From: Schistocerca nitens
Taxonomy: Eukaryota > Arthropoda > Insecta > Orthoptera > Acrididae
Assembly: GCF_023898315.1 (NCBI RefSeq)
Contig: NC_064616.1
Coordinates: 542,429,602 to 542,493,601 of the forward strand
DNA: 64,000 nucleotides
Direction of reading: 5' to 3'
Part shown: positions 12,201 through 23,041 of the stretch, piece after piece
How the letters are laid out: the number at the start of each line of letters is the position of its first letter
Position numbering within the stretch: the stretch's first letter is position 1
The notes under the pieces: model-generated
Told to the model about the DNA's origin: nothing
Seen by the model: the letters and a program-made list of their open reading frames with translations, nothing else
Database searches by the model: none
Position numbers and translations under genes: made by a program

Positions 12201-13072
12201 GCTTCCCTCGGCACCGTAGATGTGTACCGAGCAATGGCTAGCCATTGACTGCGTACCGTTCACACCAAGGAGCTGCCCAGTTCGTCCGCCAAAACCACTT
12301 TTTACACAGCGCCAATCTACTTCCGTTGCAGAGGGACTTCCCTACATCTTTTACATTTTACAATACAAGTGCTCTAAGTATAAACAACTTTCCAATAACA
12401 TTGTTTTTCTTTTAAATATACAAATATTATAAAATGTAATTATTTTAAGTATCATTTAGCTTTTTCCATACGTACCTGACAGACTTTAAATATCCTGTCA
12501 CGAATCAATGACATTAACTAACACAGAATAAACACATCATAAATACAGACACAATGTTACATAATATAAACATACTTCTAATCGATATAAGTGTTACAAT
12601 TTTTAGTTCAGCGCTTCATGGCAGATTTAAAATTTCTCCGAGGACCTTCTTCTCATTTGTAAATATGATGTCATATAAAGTCACTCTTTTACACAGTGGG
12701 TACTACATGACCTACGTCTCTTATGACTTCCAACATGACACCGTAGGAGTACGTTAGAAATACGTGTAGAAACTTTGGGAGTGATAGGTATAAAATTACG
12801 ACGAGAAGTGTTTGCTTTACTAACTAGATGTAAAAACGTACCGAAGAAACAGTACTACAGATTTTACTTTGTTCGTACAATACAATGACCACTAGACCCG
12901 TTCAGCAGTAATGGTGAATGACAAAAAATATTACAAAGTCCTACACCTGTTACCTGCATAGAGTTATAGGTGATTTCTTTGGCATTAAGTGACTTTCCAC
13001 TTAACTAACATGTTTGATTTTCACTAGGTAAGTATAAAATCGGAGAAATATCAGGTAAAGCCACATTACTTT
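6251..13072. other. AT-rich region, nothing recognised
   Basis: Nearly 7 kb without a recognisable gene or full repeat. Open frames are short and lack known motifs or paired splice sites. There are minor A-rich runs (for example AATAAATAAATAAA near 9330). A compositionally distinct patch of about 250 bp at 12,060-12,320 contains short open frames on both strands, which I could not assign. Confidence 0.5.
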
Positions 13073-13569
13073 TGTAGTGGACTGTTAAGGCAGCCAGTCC
13101 ACAGTGAAGTAGCCGAAAGGGCACTCGTCAACTCACGCCGTCTGGCGTTAAGTCTGGAACAGGATTCGTAATGAATGTGATAAAGAAAAGAACGTAGCTA
13201 CTAGAACACTAAACTTTTATATTGTCCTTGGGTATACAGCATTCTGGATGATACAAGTGAGACTCTATCTTGAGGTACATGCAACGTTACAAATGGTTAA
13301 TGGCGCCTTGCTAGGTCGTAGCCATTAACTTAGCTGAAGGCTATTCTAACTGTCTCTCGGCAAATGAGAGAAAGGCTTCGTCAGTGTAGTCGCTAGCAAC
13401 GTCGTCGTACAACTGGGGCGAGTGCTAGTCCGTCTCTCGAGACCTGCCTTGTGGTGGCGCTCGGTCTGCGATCCTGACAGTGGCGACACGCGGGTCCGAC
13501 ATGTACTAATGGACCGCGGCCGATTTAAGCTACCACCTAGCAAGTGTGGTGTCTGGCGGTGACACCACA
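13073..13569 (-). mobile_element. Solo LTR of the Mag-type Gypsy family
   Basis: Starts TGTAGTGGACTG, ends GTGACACCACA, and matches the two LTRs of the Gypsy element at 38402-44021 over its whole length. The 5-bp target duplication ACTTT flanks it at 13,068-13,072 and 13,570-13,574. It has no internal region, so it most likely arose by recombination between the two LTRs of a full insertion. The orientation follows the minus-strand full-length element. Confidence 0.95.
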
Positions 13570-13655
13570 ACTTTTTACAAATGTAGCTCTATTAATGCGC
13601 GGTATTATGGCAGTGCTATAAATGGCTGAATAGCATTCTTTTGTTTTGTTTCCAG

Positions 13656-13749
13656 CACTCCGAGGTGCAGAACAGCTCCCTATCGTTGACGATACTGCTC
13701 CATATTTTGATGACTTCCCAGGTGGCGAGTCTACAGATGCAGTTCCGTT
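13656..13749 (+). CDS. Candidate internal exon of an unidentified host gene
   Basis: A 94-nt open stretch preceded by a strong acceptor (TTTGTTTTGTTTCCAG) and followed by a strong donor (GTGAGT at 13,750-13,755). Read with two bases completing the previous codon, it encodes LRGAEQLPIVDDTAPYFDD followed by FPGGESTDAVP. This is acidic, compositionally protein-like, and unlike any transposon protein I know. It ends with two bases of a codon, which fits the acceptor phase of both 13,954 and 19,624. The product was not recognised. The Gypsy solo LTR lies 86 bp upstream, in what would be the preceding intron. Confidence rests on the splice signals and phase, without transcript evidence. Confidence 0.5.
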
Positions 13750-13953
13750 GTGAGTATCCTCATGGTAACACTCATCGCTGGCGCAGTTCTGATTACGTTC
13801 GAGCAAGACCTGCATTCAAAGTGCCGTCATATGTTCTATGAGAGAATTTAGCCATGGGTACAGGCGAGGTACTGGGATATTCTTTTGAGTTCCTAGATGG
13901 TATGATTCACTTTCAACAGCACATGTTAACGAAAACACATTTGTCTGTTTTAG

Positions 13954-14065
13954 CGATTTAGTAGAATCCGTGCAAGTAGTAGGAAGTAAACGAGTTTGTC
14001 CAACGATTAAGAACAATATTCGATGTCATATAACTCCTCAACCATGTACAGCAATTATAAAATGA
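13954..14065 (+). CDS. Candidate terminal exon following 13,656-13,749
   Basis: The acceptor TTTGTCTGTTTTAG precedes a frame that completes the upstream codon. It then encodes DLVESVQVVGSKRVCPTIKN followed by NIRCHITPQPCTAIIK, and stops at TGA 14,063-14,065. The intron would be 204 bp (GTGAGT to TTTTAG). Three cysteines within about 20 residues suggest a secreted or extracellular segment, but I could not assign a family. No canonical AATAAA follows closely, so this may be a coding exon read into its intron. It is an alternative to the 19,624 exon, which has the same acceptor phase. Confidence 0.42.
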
Positions 14066-14139
14066 ATTAGGTACCCATGTGTGGTATCGTATCGCACAAC
14101 ATTTTGCTCTGCGCAAAAAATCGCAGTGTCGATCTACAT

Positions 14140-15350
14140 ATACATGGTGTGCTAAAAACGTTGCGACAGATTTCGAATGGTTGTAGAGAGTGGTTTGAGG
14201 AACAAATTGATGATGGGCATTCGTGTCAGGAAAGTCATTCTACGACGCTACAGAGCTTCGAAGTTAAAGGTGCCGGCGCCTGCAACTAGACCAGACTTCG
14301 CCAGTAAACGTGACTTTGTACGCTGACGGACCATAGTCGGAATGTCTCGCAATTTTGTTTGCCATTCAGTTATCGCGGCTCATTGTCACTATGACCTGTG
14401 GAGAAGATGGAGCTAGCTACTGCGAAGACAGGACGTATTTCCTGTGAATGCGATTGTCTTCTGTTTTGGTAGATGACAGTTTCGGACAGTGATATCCATC
14501 TGAACTTTATTTCCGCACAGTATACCGAAAAACATTTGAGACTTTAGAGAGTTTTGGGAGAAAAATATACTACCGATGGAAACCCGTGTCCAAAACCGTT
14601 ATTGTTGTATTCTCCAACAGTTTATTGAACGTAACGTCTTCTACAATACAATAGCTGGCTGTACAATAGATGTAGAAGTCCGTCGATCTATCCGGAGATG
14701 TGGGTCTTCTTGGTCGGCTGGTACTTCGATCGGAGATGCAGTACAGCGGCTTCGGTGATATCTTCTTGGAGACTCTGCTACAGCGGTTGCCATTAGCAGC
14801 GGACGAAAACTGGTCTGCCTTCGACCGGCCGGGCCTATATAGTGAGCTGGAGCCAATAGAAACCCGGCGTAGGAATCCGTGGCCGGATATGTCGCGGCGA
14901 CCTCTGCAAGGAAAGATTCCTATTAATCGACTGGAATATTCGGCGTGTTTACCTGATGTCTTCGCCAGTTTGGCTGTTGGTTTGTTTCCCTCATAGCGTG
15001 GCTGTTATGCGGTGCTGCCTACTATTTAGGGGAACCCGATGCAGACAGTACAGTTATCTACCAGAACAACATAACATTCCATCAGTAGGAGATAAGGCCT
15101 TTCGACGCAGCAGCTAGCTATGCCTTGTACACTGGTCATCGTGACAGTCAAAAACCATTGCGAGATGTTCCGCCTACAGTCCGTCAGTGTACATGGCGTC
15201 TGCTACCGAACGGGAGGCCTAGTAGCAGGTTCCGGTGCATGTAACTTCGATGCCCTGTAGTGCCGTTGGTCGACGTTCCCGGATACGGGTTCCTGTCGTC
15301 GATTTGTTCCTCACAACAGCCTCTGCTACCCGTCGAAGTCTGTCGCAATA
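14140..15350. mobile_element. 1.2-kb element with about 260-bp inverted arms
   Basis: Bases 14,150-14,400 pair in inverted orientation with about 15,110-15,345. For example, TTGCGACAGATTTCGA ... GAGGAACAAATTGA on the left matches TTGCGACAGACTTCGA ... GAGGAACAAATCGA read on the minus strand at the right. GACGGACCATAGTCGGAATG on the left likewise matches GACGGACTGTAGGCGGAACA. The core (14,640-14,900) is GC-richer, with CCTATATAGTGAGC and CCAAT motifs, and holds no transposase frame. It is probably a non-autonomous long-inverted-repeat transposon; the exact ends and target duplication are unresolved. Confidence 0.6.
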
Positions 15351-15429
15351 TTTCTTGGACATCAGTACTCGGCAAACGACTGTGAAGTGCGTGGCAGATG
15401 GTACGTCCCACTGTATCAGTTATTAAGAC

Positions 15430-18062
15430 TTCCTCTCATTCTAGTCACGTATGGGAATCATGATTACTTAAACGATTCTTTACGTTGGATAATTGGTCTA
15501 TTCTTGTCTTTACAACGAATATTGGAGATATACGTAGGAACCTGTAATATGTTTCTAAATTAACTACTTAAAGTTTGTTCTAGAAATTTTATAAATAGTT
15601 TTCCGCAGTTCTAAACGGAATAGAAATGAATTGGAGCTCTTCACAGATGTCTAGAATACATTAGCATAGACTCATTAAGTCATATTCACGATGAACTTTA
15701 TGATGTGGAACGTGTCAACTGAGCAAGTAAAAAAAAATTTATTTGATTACATGCTTGTGTTTACAGGTATTTTACGCATAAATTACTAATTATTGACATT
15801 TTCTGTCTATGAAACATCATATTTCCATTGGTGTACCAACAAGGAGTTTCATAGCTCTACATTTCACCCCTACCAGCGCCGAAGTTATAGACTGTGCAAA
15901 TTGGGCAGATCAGTATAGTTCTTCTAGTGTTGTTGTTATGAATGTCTCTGTAACTCCCAGATTTATGAGGACTGTTGATGAGTTACATAAGTAAATGAAA
16001 GTAGAATGAGCTTGTGCGTAATATTCGCAGCTGCTTAAAGGGATGCCAGCAAAAAGAGAATGTTACCTGCAACAGAATTGTGGAGTATGATACAAGGAGG
16101 GTCCGCGTTCGATGTTTATTGACATTTGTGGAGTCACTTTTCGCACAGAGAGGCCTAACAGCGACATATTTCAACACATCTTGGAAAACGTCTTGAATTA
16201 ATTACGCATTCCATAGAAAATAGTACATATTACGGGCCCACAAACACTTATTGTTTTGTAGGTGACCTTGACTACCGAAAAGGAAACTTTAATTTTCAGA
16301 GACATGTTGTAGCGCAGTCTGAAACACTGCGTTGACGAACAACAGCTGTATTCCATTAATAATGAAATCGAAAACTGTGATTATGGTTCTGTATCAGCTG
16401 CAGAATATTTCAGAAGGAATAAAAATTTGTGCCAGATCAGACCTCGAGCAGGGATTTAAGACACCAGAGATTTCGGCCGCTCGTGCTGGTGTTTGCCGAA
16501 GTAGCTAAGGCAAATGCTGGTGACAAGCGGAGAACACGGGTTGTAGTCCATCAATTTCCATTTCTTCTGAAATATTCTACAACTGATGCGAAATGACAAT
16601 TATAATTTGAGACCTGACTCTTTTAGGACCGTAACAATATTCCATGTTACAGAGGAGAGATTAGCAGCACTTGTAATTTCACTAAATACCTTCTGTATCG
16701 TTCCCTTAATTTGTATTTGCTTTCTCTTTTTAACTGTTTCCGCTAGTTATTCAAAAGTAATGATCAAAAATTTCTGCTACACGGGAACTGTCTTTCAAGA
16801 AAAATTATATCATGTGCCATGGTTTTCTTCCATGTATCTTTTAACAATATTCCATACAGATCTGATTTTATTGTTTCGTCATTCAGTATCAGACAGCAGA
16901 CACATGCTCGAGCATTCTAATAAAACATTTCTTAAAATAATACAGAACTATTTATAGAAATAATTTCTTTTAGAAACACTATCAGTTCTTCCTGTTTTTT
17001 CATTTGCAACATACTATGATACCTGTAGTACTCTGAGGCTTCTGTAATGACTTTCCAATATAGCATTTAATTATCTTTCCACGAAAACTACACTCAGAAT
17101 TGGATACAGAGCTATTAAGAAATATTTCCTATTTAAATCTAGCATTGGGTTCATTGCGAACATCACTCCAGGTATTATTTTTTACTTTCTTTAAAATATT
17201 CACTTGTTTTGTAATAAATTAGCCCGTTTCTCAATTGCATATGGAGCTATGTTATGTAATGAGATTCACTGCACATCGTTATCTGGTAATCCGCTTACCA
17301 CTAAAATTCCACGTGTTGTATGAATACATTATCTGTAAGGGTATTATTATCTTCAGCAAGTCGACCTGGGAAATTTATGACTAATTTGCAAGTGGCTGTA
17401 AGCACCACTAGATCACTTTCCGTGTCAGATTCCCTCGAGAAATCGACTCTTAAGTCACAACAAATCAATAATACCGTCATTCTGTGTGACAAACATCACA
17501 ATGAGACATCAAAAACTTTTATCGATTTTTCGCAGATACGCAGACAAACACAAATACATCATTTCCCAACATTAACTCACAAGAACATATTTCTGTACAC
17601 TGACCTTTACGTAATTTATTTATTTCCAAATTTATTATTTATATTTCTGTTTTATGAATGTGACAGCTCTTCCTCTACCGATAGTGTATCTACGTAAGTG
17701 TACAGCTAATTTGTAACTACTTACGTACAAATTTTCTGTCCATGTCATTATAAAGTTTTGAGACGAATGACAACAATTTCTTTCCAAGTAATAAGACCAT
17801 CCATACACCGTAACAAATCATTTTTTCTGTCTTTTTATCCCCTTGTATTCTGATGATGCAGACTGATTTTACCTTTCACTCTATTTTGATAATATTAACT
17901 AACAGTATCTATCGATTTAATTCAGATTATTACTGTCTGTATTATCGCTGATGTTGACCTAACCCTGGTGTCTCACATCTTCCTACAGCAACTACTGGAA
18001 GAGCACTAATATGATAATCGACATCCGTCTAAAGTAGTATAGTCAGCACCATGTTTACTCAC
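15430..18062. other. AT-rich region without a supported gene
   Basis: Contains open frames up to 125 codons (16,586-16,957 and 17,320-17,697), but their residue content looks like chance translation of AT-rich DNA. The one splice-like motif of note is TTATTATCTTCAG ending at 17,356, with a GTAAGC 38 nt downstream; it is too short to support alone. Confidence 0.45.
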
Positions 18063-18272
18063 GTAAGAGTAGAGATAATATGGGACTGGTTCGTGTACCA
18101 CAAAGCTTCCACAAAAGCCGTATTTCTGTGCTCAGCAGCAGCTTCGATTTTGTCTCGGTCACCTCTATTATGAATTTTCCGCTTTTAACCAGGTTATATC
18201 CAGGTTTCCCAACTATCAGGACTTGATAATCTTTGGAAAAATCCTTACACAATGGTGTAAGCTTAATGTTAC
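18063..18272 (-). CDS. Candidate internal exon, minus strand
   Basis: A fully open 210-nt stretch. On the minus strand it is preceded by a pyrimidine-rich acceptor (TTGTTGCATCTCATCTAG) and followed at once by the donor GTGAGT. It encodes NIKLTPLCKDFSKDYQVLIV followed by GKPGYNLVKSGKFIIEVTET and about 29 more residues. The alternating hydrophobic pattern looks like a real beta-rich domain, but I do not recognise the family. Phase is 2 nt at entry and 1 nt at exit. It lies on the opposite strand to the other candidate exons, so it would be a separate gene or a retained fragment of one. Confidence 0.4.
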
Positions 18273-18949
18273 CTAGATGAGATGCAACAAATGTAATGAA
18301 ATATGAATTTATATTACTATTTTCATAAGTTTCTTGTGTGTAAAATCAGACATAATATTAGGAAAGTTGGCGCAAGAACAAAATGTAGTCTTCGCACAGT
18401 TTTAGCTTATTTGAAATGCCAATAACACTTACACTTACGTAATTACACTCATACAATACTTATAACAACAACAAACTCTTAAAACTAGTTCCTAATATCT
18501 TATTTATTTAATTACTTACGACAGTGGAATTCACTACTAACTCACGGGCTCAATATTGCCTCTGCTTTGGCGGCCTTCTTTCGGTAACATATCGGTCAGG
18601 TAGATGTATTCAGATCGGGAAGTGGTAACTGGAATGTAGATCATCGTCCACTTTCCACTAAGTAGTGACTGCAATGACTGGAAAGCAGTTAGATATACGG
18701 GGTGGCTGTAACGAAGCTTTCACTACTTGTGATGTTCCCTGGGACAAACAAGAGATCGTAGGAGATTGAAACTTCGAGAAACATTTGTCAAGACACGCAG
18801 AAGAGAAATAAGGAATAAGCCATTGAGAACAACACATTTAAATTTTCACATTATGTGATAACATTTGTAAATGGCTTACCATGAAAACGTTTCAGGTTGC
18901 AAACGGTTCTCAGTGTTATGACAATCTGCATCCACGACAGCACAGAACA
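18273..18949. other. No gene recognised
   Basis: AT-rich spacer between the candidate minus-strand exon and the DUF4817-type relic. I see no motif, repeat end or RNA gene. Confidence 0.4.
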
Positions 18950-19312
18950 GCACTACAGATACCATTTCATAACTTTTCGTAGCACTTTTCGAACGGTGGA
19001 ACATATAATGTGAAACTCTCAGAACAACGCTCGTGCACTGTTTGTATATCGCACATTGCGCACTGCATTCTTAGTCATGGCAACAGGAACGCCTTCGACA
19101 GTTTGTTGCGCAATTGGCCATCGACCTCTCCCAAGAACAATTCTGAAAAGGCCACATAGTTCCCACTTCTAAATCATGTTCTTCAACCCCGGTGTGGAGA
19201 GCGGACTCCCCGGTTTTCCTTCAATAGTTCGACACTTGTGAAGAGCAGCAGCACTGTTACTGTTGTTTTGATAAAACAGCCTTACAAGCAAAGCCCTGGT
19301 CAGCTTGTCCAC
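18950..19312 (-). pseudogene. DUF4817-type helix-turn-helix transposase relic
   Basis: Reads VDKLTRALLVRLFYQNNSNS, AAALHKCRTI and STPGLKNMI. This matches the N-terminal DUF4817 helix-turn-helix found in arthropod IS630/Tc1-related transposases (consensus roughly AFLVKLFYENKGNASAAL ... RGLKKMI). After a stop it continues GRGRWPIAQQTVEGVPVAMT, then SARAL and STVRKVLRKVMKWYL, which fits the second helix-turn-helix of the same proteins. No catalytic DDE part follows. The relic is truncated and broken by stops, with no active function expected. Confidence 0.6.
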
Positions 19313-19623
19313 ACCCATGTTCACTGTCTGCAACTGTAACACACACTGATGCTTGTGTTTCAAAATTACACTGCCGCATCGGTAAAGACGCCAGAGGGCA
19401 ACACGTGACACTAACACTACTAACAACACAAATGCTGCAGAGCACAGTCTGAACATCATTCCTATAAAGTTTGGTATCCACACAGTAAATGGTTTTCTGT
19501 TCACACTGACCCAAGTAGTGGAAGTTTAATCATAACTCTATCCATCTGTATACTATAAATAAGATGCATACTCACTGTCACATTGATGGCAAATATTAAT
19601 ATAATTATCTGCTTATCATTCAG

Positions 19624-19852
19624 AAATGTACCCACGTCAGATGAAACCACTGCAAGAAACACACTGGAACCGAAGTACAATGAATCTGTCGATGGTTCAG
19701 ATGTTTTGCAGAAGAGTGACTGTTCCCTGCCACCACCAGGATGCAAGTCAACTGGTTCTACATCTGAAGAGGTTGAGTTTCTCCAGATTACTACTCAGAA
19801 ACCTTCGAAGATTACCTCTCCGTCTGTTGAAACTGATGGTACAACGTATTAG
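19624..19852 (+). CDS. Candidate alternative terminal exon
   Basis: The acceptor TTATCTGCTTATCATTCAG is followed by a frame that needs two bases from the preceding exon, then reads NVPTSDETTARNTLEPKYNE, SVDGSDVLQKSDCSLPPPGC and further Ser/Thr/Glu-rich sequence to a TAG at 19,850-19,852. AATAAA at 19,983-19,988 could serve as its polyadenylation signal. The phase matches the donor of the 13,656-13,749 exon, and both are acidic and Ser/Thr-rich, so the two may belong to one gene with alternative last exons. The product was not recognised. Confidence 0.4.
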
Positions 19853-20456
19853 CATGTACATACATACATAGTAATTGGTTCTTTTTTCCTAGGAACTGCT
19901 TTTGTATATGTTGCGGCCATATCAATAATGTACTTGATTTTTATTTAAAGGATGTGTTATGATGCAGATATTGATAATGAACAATAAATCCCAGCAGTCT
20001 CTCAACATTTGCGTGAAATATATGGTACTGAGTACGTATAAACACACACCACATTCTACTTTGGATTTATGGACAGAATGTACACAGTTGGGAAAATGAG
20101 ATTGGCAGTTATCGACACGAATAAATATTAATCCATTAAATATACTGATGATTAATTCCAGTTGACGATTCTGCAGTCAGTTTGGTTGCTCTAGAACTTC
20201 ATAACAATTGCAGCAAGCCACTGTTACTTAGGTTTCACACATTTTCTCCGTTTTTATAAGCACAAATACAATCATAATGTACGTATTTGATGACTTTAAA
20301 TAAAAACTGTATGGTGAAAGAGAGAGAAAATGTGTTTTACTTTGTACCTTATTAATCTCAGTTTGCTCAAAAAGTATCATTTCTCCCTCGGTGTTTTCCT
20401 TGATAATAACACATCCCCTTTATCAATCATGTTTTCGTTTTGCATATTTTATTCAG
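19853..20456. other. Possible 3' UTR and AT-rich spacer
   Basis: Contains AATAAA at 19,983-19,988 on the plus strand, then AT-rich sequence with no recognisable feature up to the hairpin repeat. Confidence 0.35.
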
Positions 20457-20740
20457 TTGAAAGATTTCTTGATGCCTTCAGCTCCCATTCTGTTTATATC
20501 ATGTACGATTGTACAGTTTAGGCCTTGGGCCATTTTAAACTATTTTATGGATGATTTTTAGTAATAAATTATGTCATGGGTGTCGTTGCTCCTGGAACCA
20601 CAGAAGCAACCACATACATGACATAATTTACTACTACAAAAATCAGCTATAAAATACCTGACAATGGCCTCAGGCCGAAATTGTATAATAGTACATGAAA
20701 TAAAGAGAATGGCAACTGAAGGCATCAAGAAATCTTTCAA
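20457..20740. repeat. Hairpin (foldback) repeat, about 125-bp arms
   Basis: TTGAAAGATTTCTTGATGCC at the left end returns inverted at 20,720-20,740, and the arms pair inward through GGCCTTGGGCC-like sequence to a short loop near 20,590-20,610. It looks like a MITE or foldback repeat. Open frames on both strands here are artefacts of the inverted structure. Confidence 0.7.
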
Positions 20741-21584
20741 AAACTTCATTGCAACTGCGGATCCTATCGCACTGAAAATGATTTTACTTTCATTGCACTG
20801 GACACATGTATGAATGTAAAATATTTAGGAACATGTCAAACATTAACAAAATATAATGATAAATTAAACAGTAAATTATGAAATGGAAATTTTAGTTAAA
20901 TAATTATTGATAATAAACAACACCACGAAAATATTCTTCTTAATACGAACCTTAATAATTAGCAGGAAAACGTAGGATTTCAGCCTTTGTCGATCAGTGT
21001 GAACCGTTCACTCTTATACCTCCACTATTTATTAGCAGTTATTTTCAAACCTTAGTTACTGATGAGCAACGACAAGAATACTGTGCCAGTTTTACGATAG
21101 TAGAAATAGCGATAGTTAGAAGGCAATCATAATGTACAGGGATTGTAGTGGCAGAATACAGGAGTGTATGACAAAAACTATTGCTTGTGTTACCTGTAGA
21201 ACATTCTGTAGTGTTCTGTTCATAAAACGTGGTACTCAGACAACTGTGTCACAGTGAATGCATTCATTAGAGTTCTTTGGAATTATCTTTTCTCAAAACA
21301 CGGTGAAAACCCTGTGTATAATACAAGGACCAAAATTAGGCTCTGTAATGACTTCTAAGGTATGACATTAGCACGAAAAGATACTCCTGTATATAACATG
21401 TGCATACTGTGAGATTATAGTTTTATTGAATCATTTGTCACGGTCGTCGGCGATCCAATAGGGCTCAGGAGTTTGCACCCTCAGTTTTGAGTCTACAGTC
21501 ATTAATTGAACTGAGCTTTATGGCAAACAGCGTTGGCAGCAATCGTTTTTCAGCACTAACACGCCACACTGGTGAGTGTCCCAC
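20741..21584. other. No gene recognised
   Basis: AT-rich sequence with no open frame, splice-flanked exon or repeat terminus that I can support. Confidence 0.4.
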
Positions 21585-22120
21585 AGCTTCAGCCACTTAA
21601 ACGTGGTCGCTTTGTGGGACTGCAGCAAGCCGGATAGATGTATCGACCGACTGTTGCACATGTCTGTCACAGTCTATCAGTGGTGTGTTGCTACTTTCAA
21701 CAGTGGGCTCTGAAATATTCCCATACCTGTACACCATATTCTGGATGTCTGTGTTTCACAGACGCACTTTTAGATCCGCGCGTTGTGCGAGCGAGAGCGG
21801 CAGTGGCCAACCCAACATTTTCCAGGTACGACATCTGGGCACATGTCGCACCTGCTGTGTCACCAGGGACCATTAGGGACCGTCTGCTAGCAGCGGGACC
21901 AAGAACATACATGAATAATAGATAGGCTACCACAGACACCTCAACACCGCCGATCATGGGTACTCTGGTGTCGTGAGAGTGTTGACGAGAGTAGGATCTG
22001 TACGTATGCGTGCAATGGACGTTCACGTGTAGGGAGTAGATCTGTTAAGCTCCTTATTCCAGAGTGCATTCGTCGATGACACATGGGTCCCACCCCAGGA
22101 TTCATGGTGTGATGTGCGGC
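21585..22120 (+). pseudogene. Tc1-like transposase relic D, N-terminal half
   Basis: The plus-strand frame reads KRGRFVGLQQAG, stop, MYRPTVAHVCHSLSVVCCYF, QQWALKYSHT, then DPRVVRARAAVANPTFSRYD and HVAPAVSPGTIRDRLLAAGP. This follows the paired helix-turn-helix region of insect Tc1-like transposases closely (RGRIIGLQEAGWSYR-IAAHVG ... AHVAPAVSPRTIGNRLLAAG). Further on, a degenerate stretch includes PECIRR and GPTPGFMV, reminiscent of the region before the VWG block. The catalytic C-terminal half is missing or unrecognisable. It is an inactive relic. Confidence 0.65.
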
Positions 22121-22257
22121 GGAGGATCATTTACAGTTCATATTCACATCTATTGTATCTATGGGATAAAGTAACCAGTACTCGCTATACAACACGGGTT
22201 TTTATCCCCGTGCTACTAAAATTTCTTCGACAGGAAGGTAATGTGCTTTTTCTGTAG

Positions 22258-22479
22258 GCTAATGCATATCCAAATACGGCTGTTGAGACTTACATGCTCT
22301 TCGTCGTGCACGACAACTACCATGGTAAACCAGATCAGCAGATAACTCTCCAATTGAAGATAAGTGGTCATGATTATGCGGGAACTTACTCGTTCTCCAG
22401 GGACGGCAAGAACCACCGCCGAAATACAATAAAAGACGCAATATGTTTGTGGACAATTTATCGCTGGATGCCATTCTGA
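22258..22479 (+). CDS. Candidate 3'-terminal exon
   Basis: A good acceptor (GTGCTTTTTCTGTAG, ending at 22,257) opens a 73-codon frame in phase 0. It reads ANAYPNTAVETYMLFVVHDN, then YHGKPDQQITLQLKISGHDY and onward to TGA at 22,477-22,479. AATAAA at 22,646-22,651 lies 170 nt downstream. The sequence looks protein-like and is not a transposon motif that I recognise. It follows the Tc1 relic directly, so it could also be decayed repeat. The product is unknown. Confidence 0.35.
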   Translation, partial: ANAYPNTAVETYMLFVVHDNYHGKPDQQITLQLKISGHDYAGTYSFSRDGKNHRRNTIKDAICLWTIYRWMPF

Positions 22480-22852
22480 ACCTTTATGATTGTTAGTATA
22501 CGACAATACACGCTTGCGTTTTTGATAGAGGAGGTTACGCTGAGACTGTTTTGGCACGCTTTACTGTGTTATGTGAGTTTCATTTTGTCTTAATTTGCTA
22601 TCATATATTCCAACAATGATGAACTACCTGACACTTCACTTGAAAAATAAAGTGACTTAGTCAATATTTTCCTCTAGTGTATAATAGCGTTTCAGGGTGA
22701 ATAAAGAATTTTCTGTAAGGATGTTCCTTCTACACCACTGTAGAGTATCTTTACGAATATTCTTTAAATTAATGTGTTAGGTTAAGAAACAGCCGCAAAT
22801 TTTCGAAGCCGGTGTTATAGGTAATGGTGAAAGAGAAAAAGTTTCCTATTTG

Positions 22853-23021
22853 TTACCACTTGATCAAACACAGCCTGGGGGCCGCTAAGATTGGCTTCTT
22901 GTCTTTGTAGCATTCGACCAGCCTGCTGAAGGAGCTGCCTCTATCACCATAGTAAATGAGTTTTGTTTGATTACCCAAGTTCCTCAGGCATTGGCGATAA
23001 AATGTCTCATTTATGTTACTC
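22853..23021 (-). CDS. Weak candidate exon, minus strand
   Basis: On the minus strand, TATTGTTTGTATAG precedes an open stretch reading SNINETFYRQCLRNLGNQTK, then LIYYGDRGSSFSRLVECYKD and KKPILAAPRLCLIKW to a stop. The composition is protein-like, but only the acceptor is convincing, and a GTGAGT lies a few bases upstream on the same strand, which complicates the reading. No family was recognised. Confidence 0.25.
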
Positions 23022-23041
23022 CTATACAAACAATATCTCAC

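Noticed and set aside
16586..16957. 123-codon plus-strand frame
   Set aside because: Phe/Leu/Ile-rich content is typical of chance translation of AT-rich DNA; no splice context or homology.
20330..20749. Matching 63-codon frames on opposite strands
   Set aside because: They are the two arms of the hairpin repeat read on both strands.
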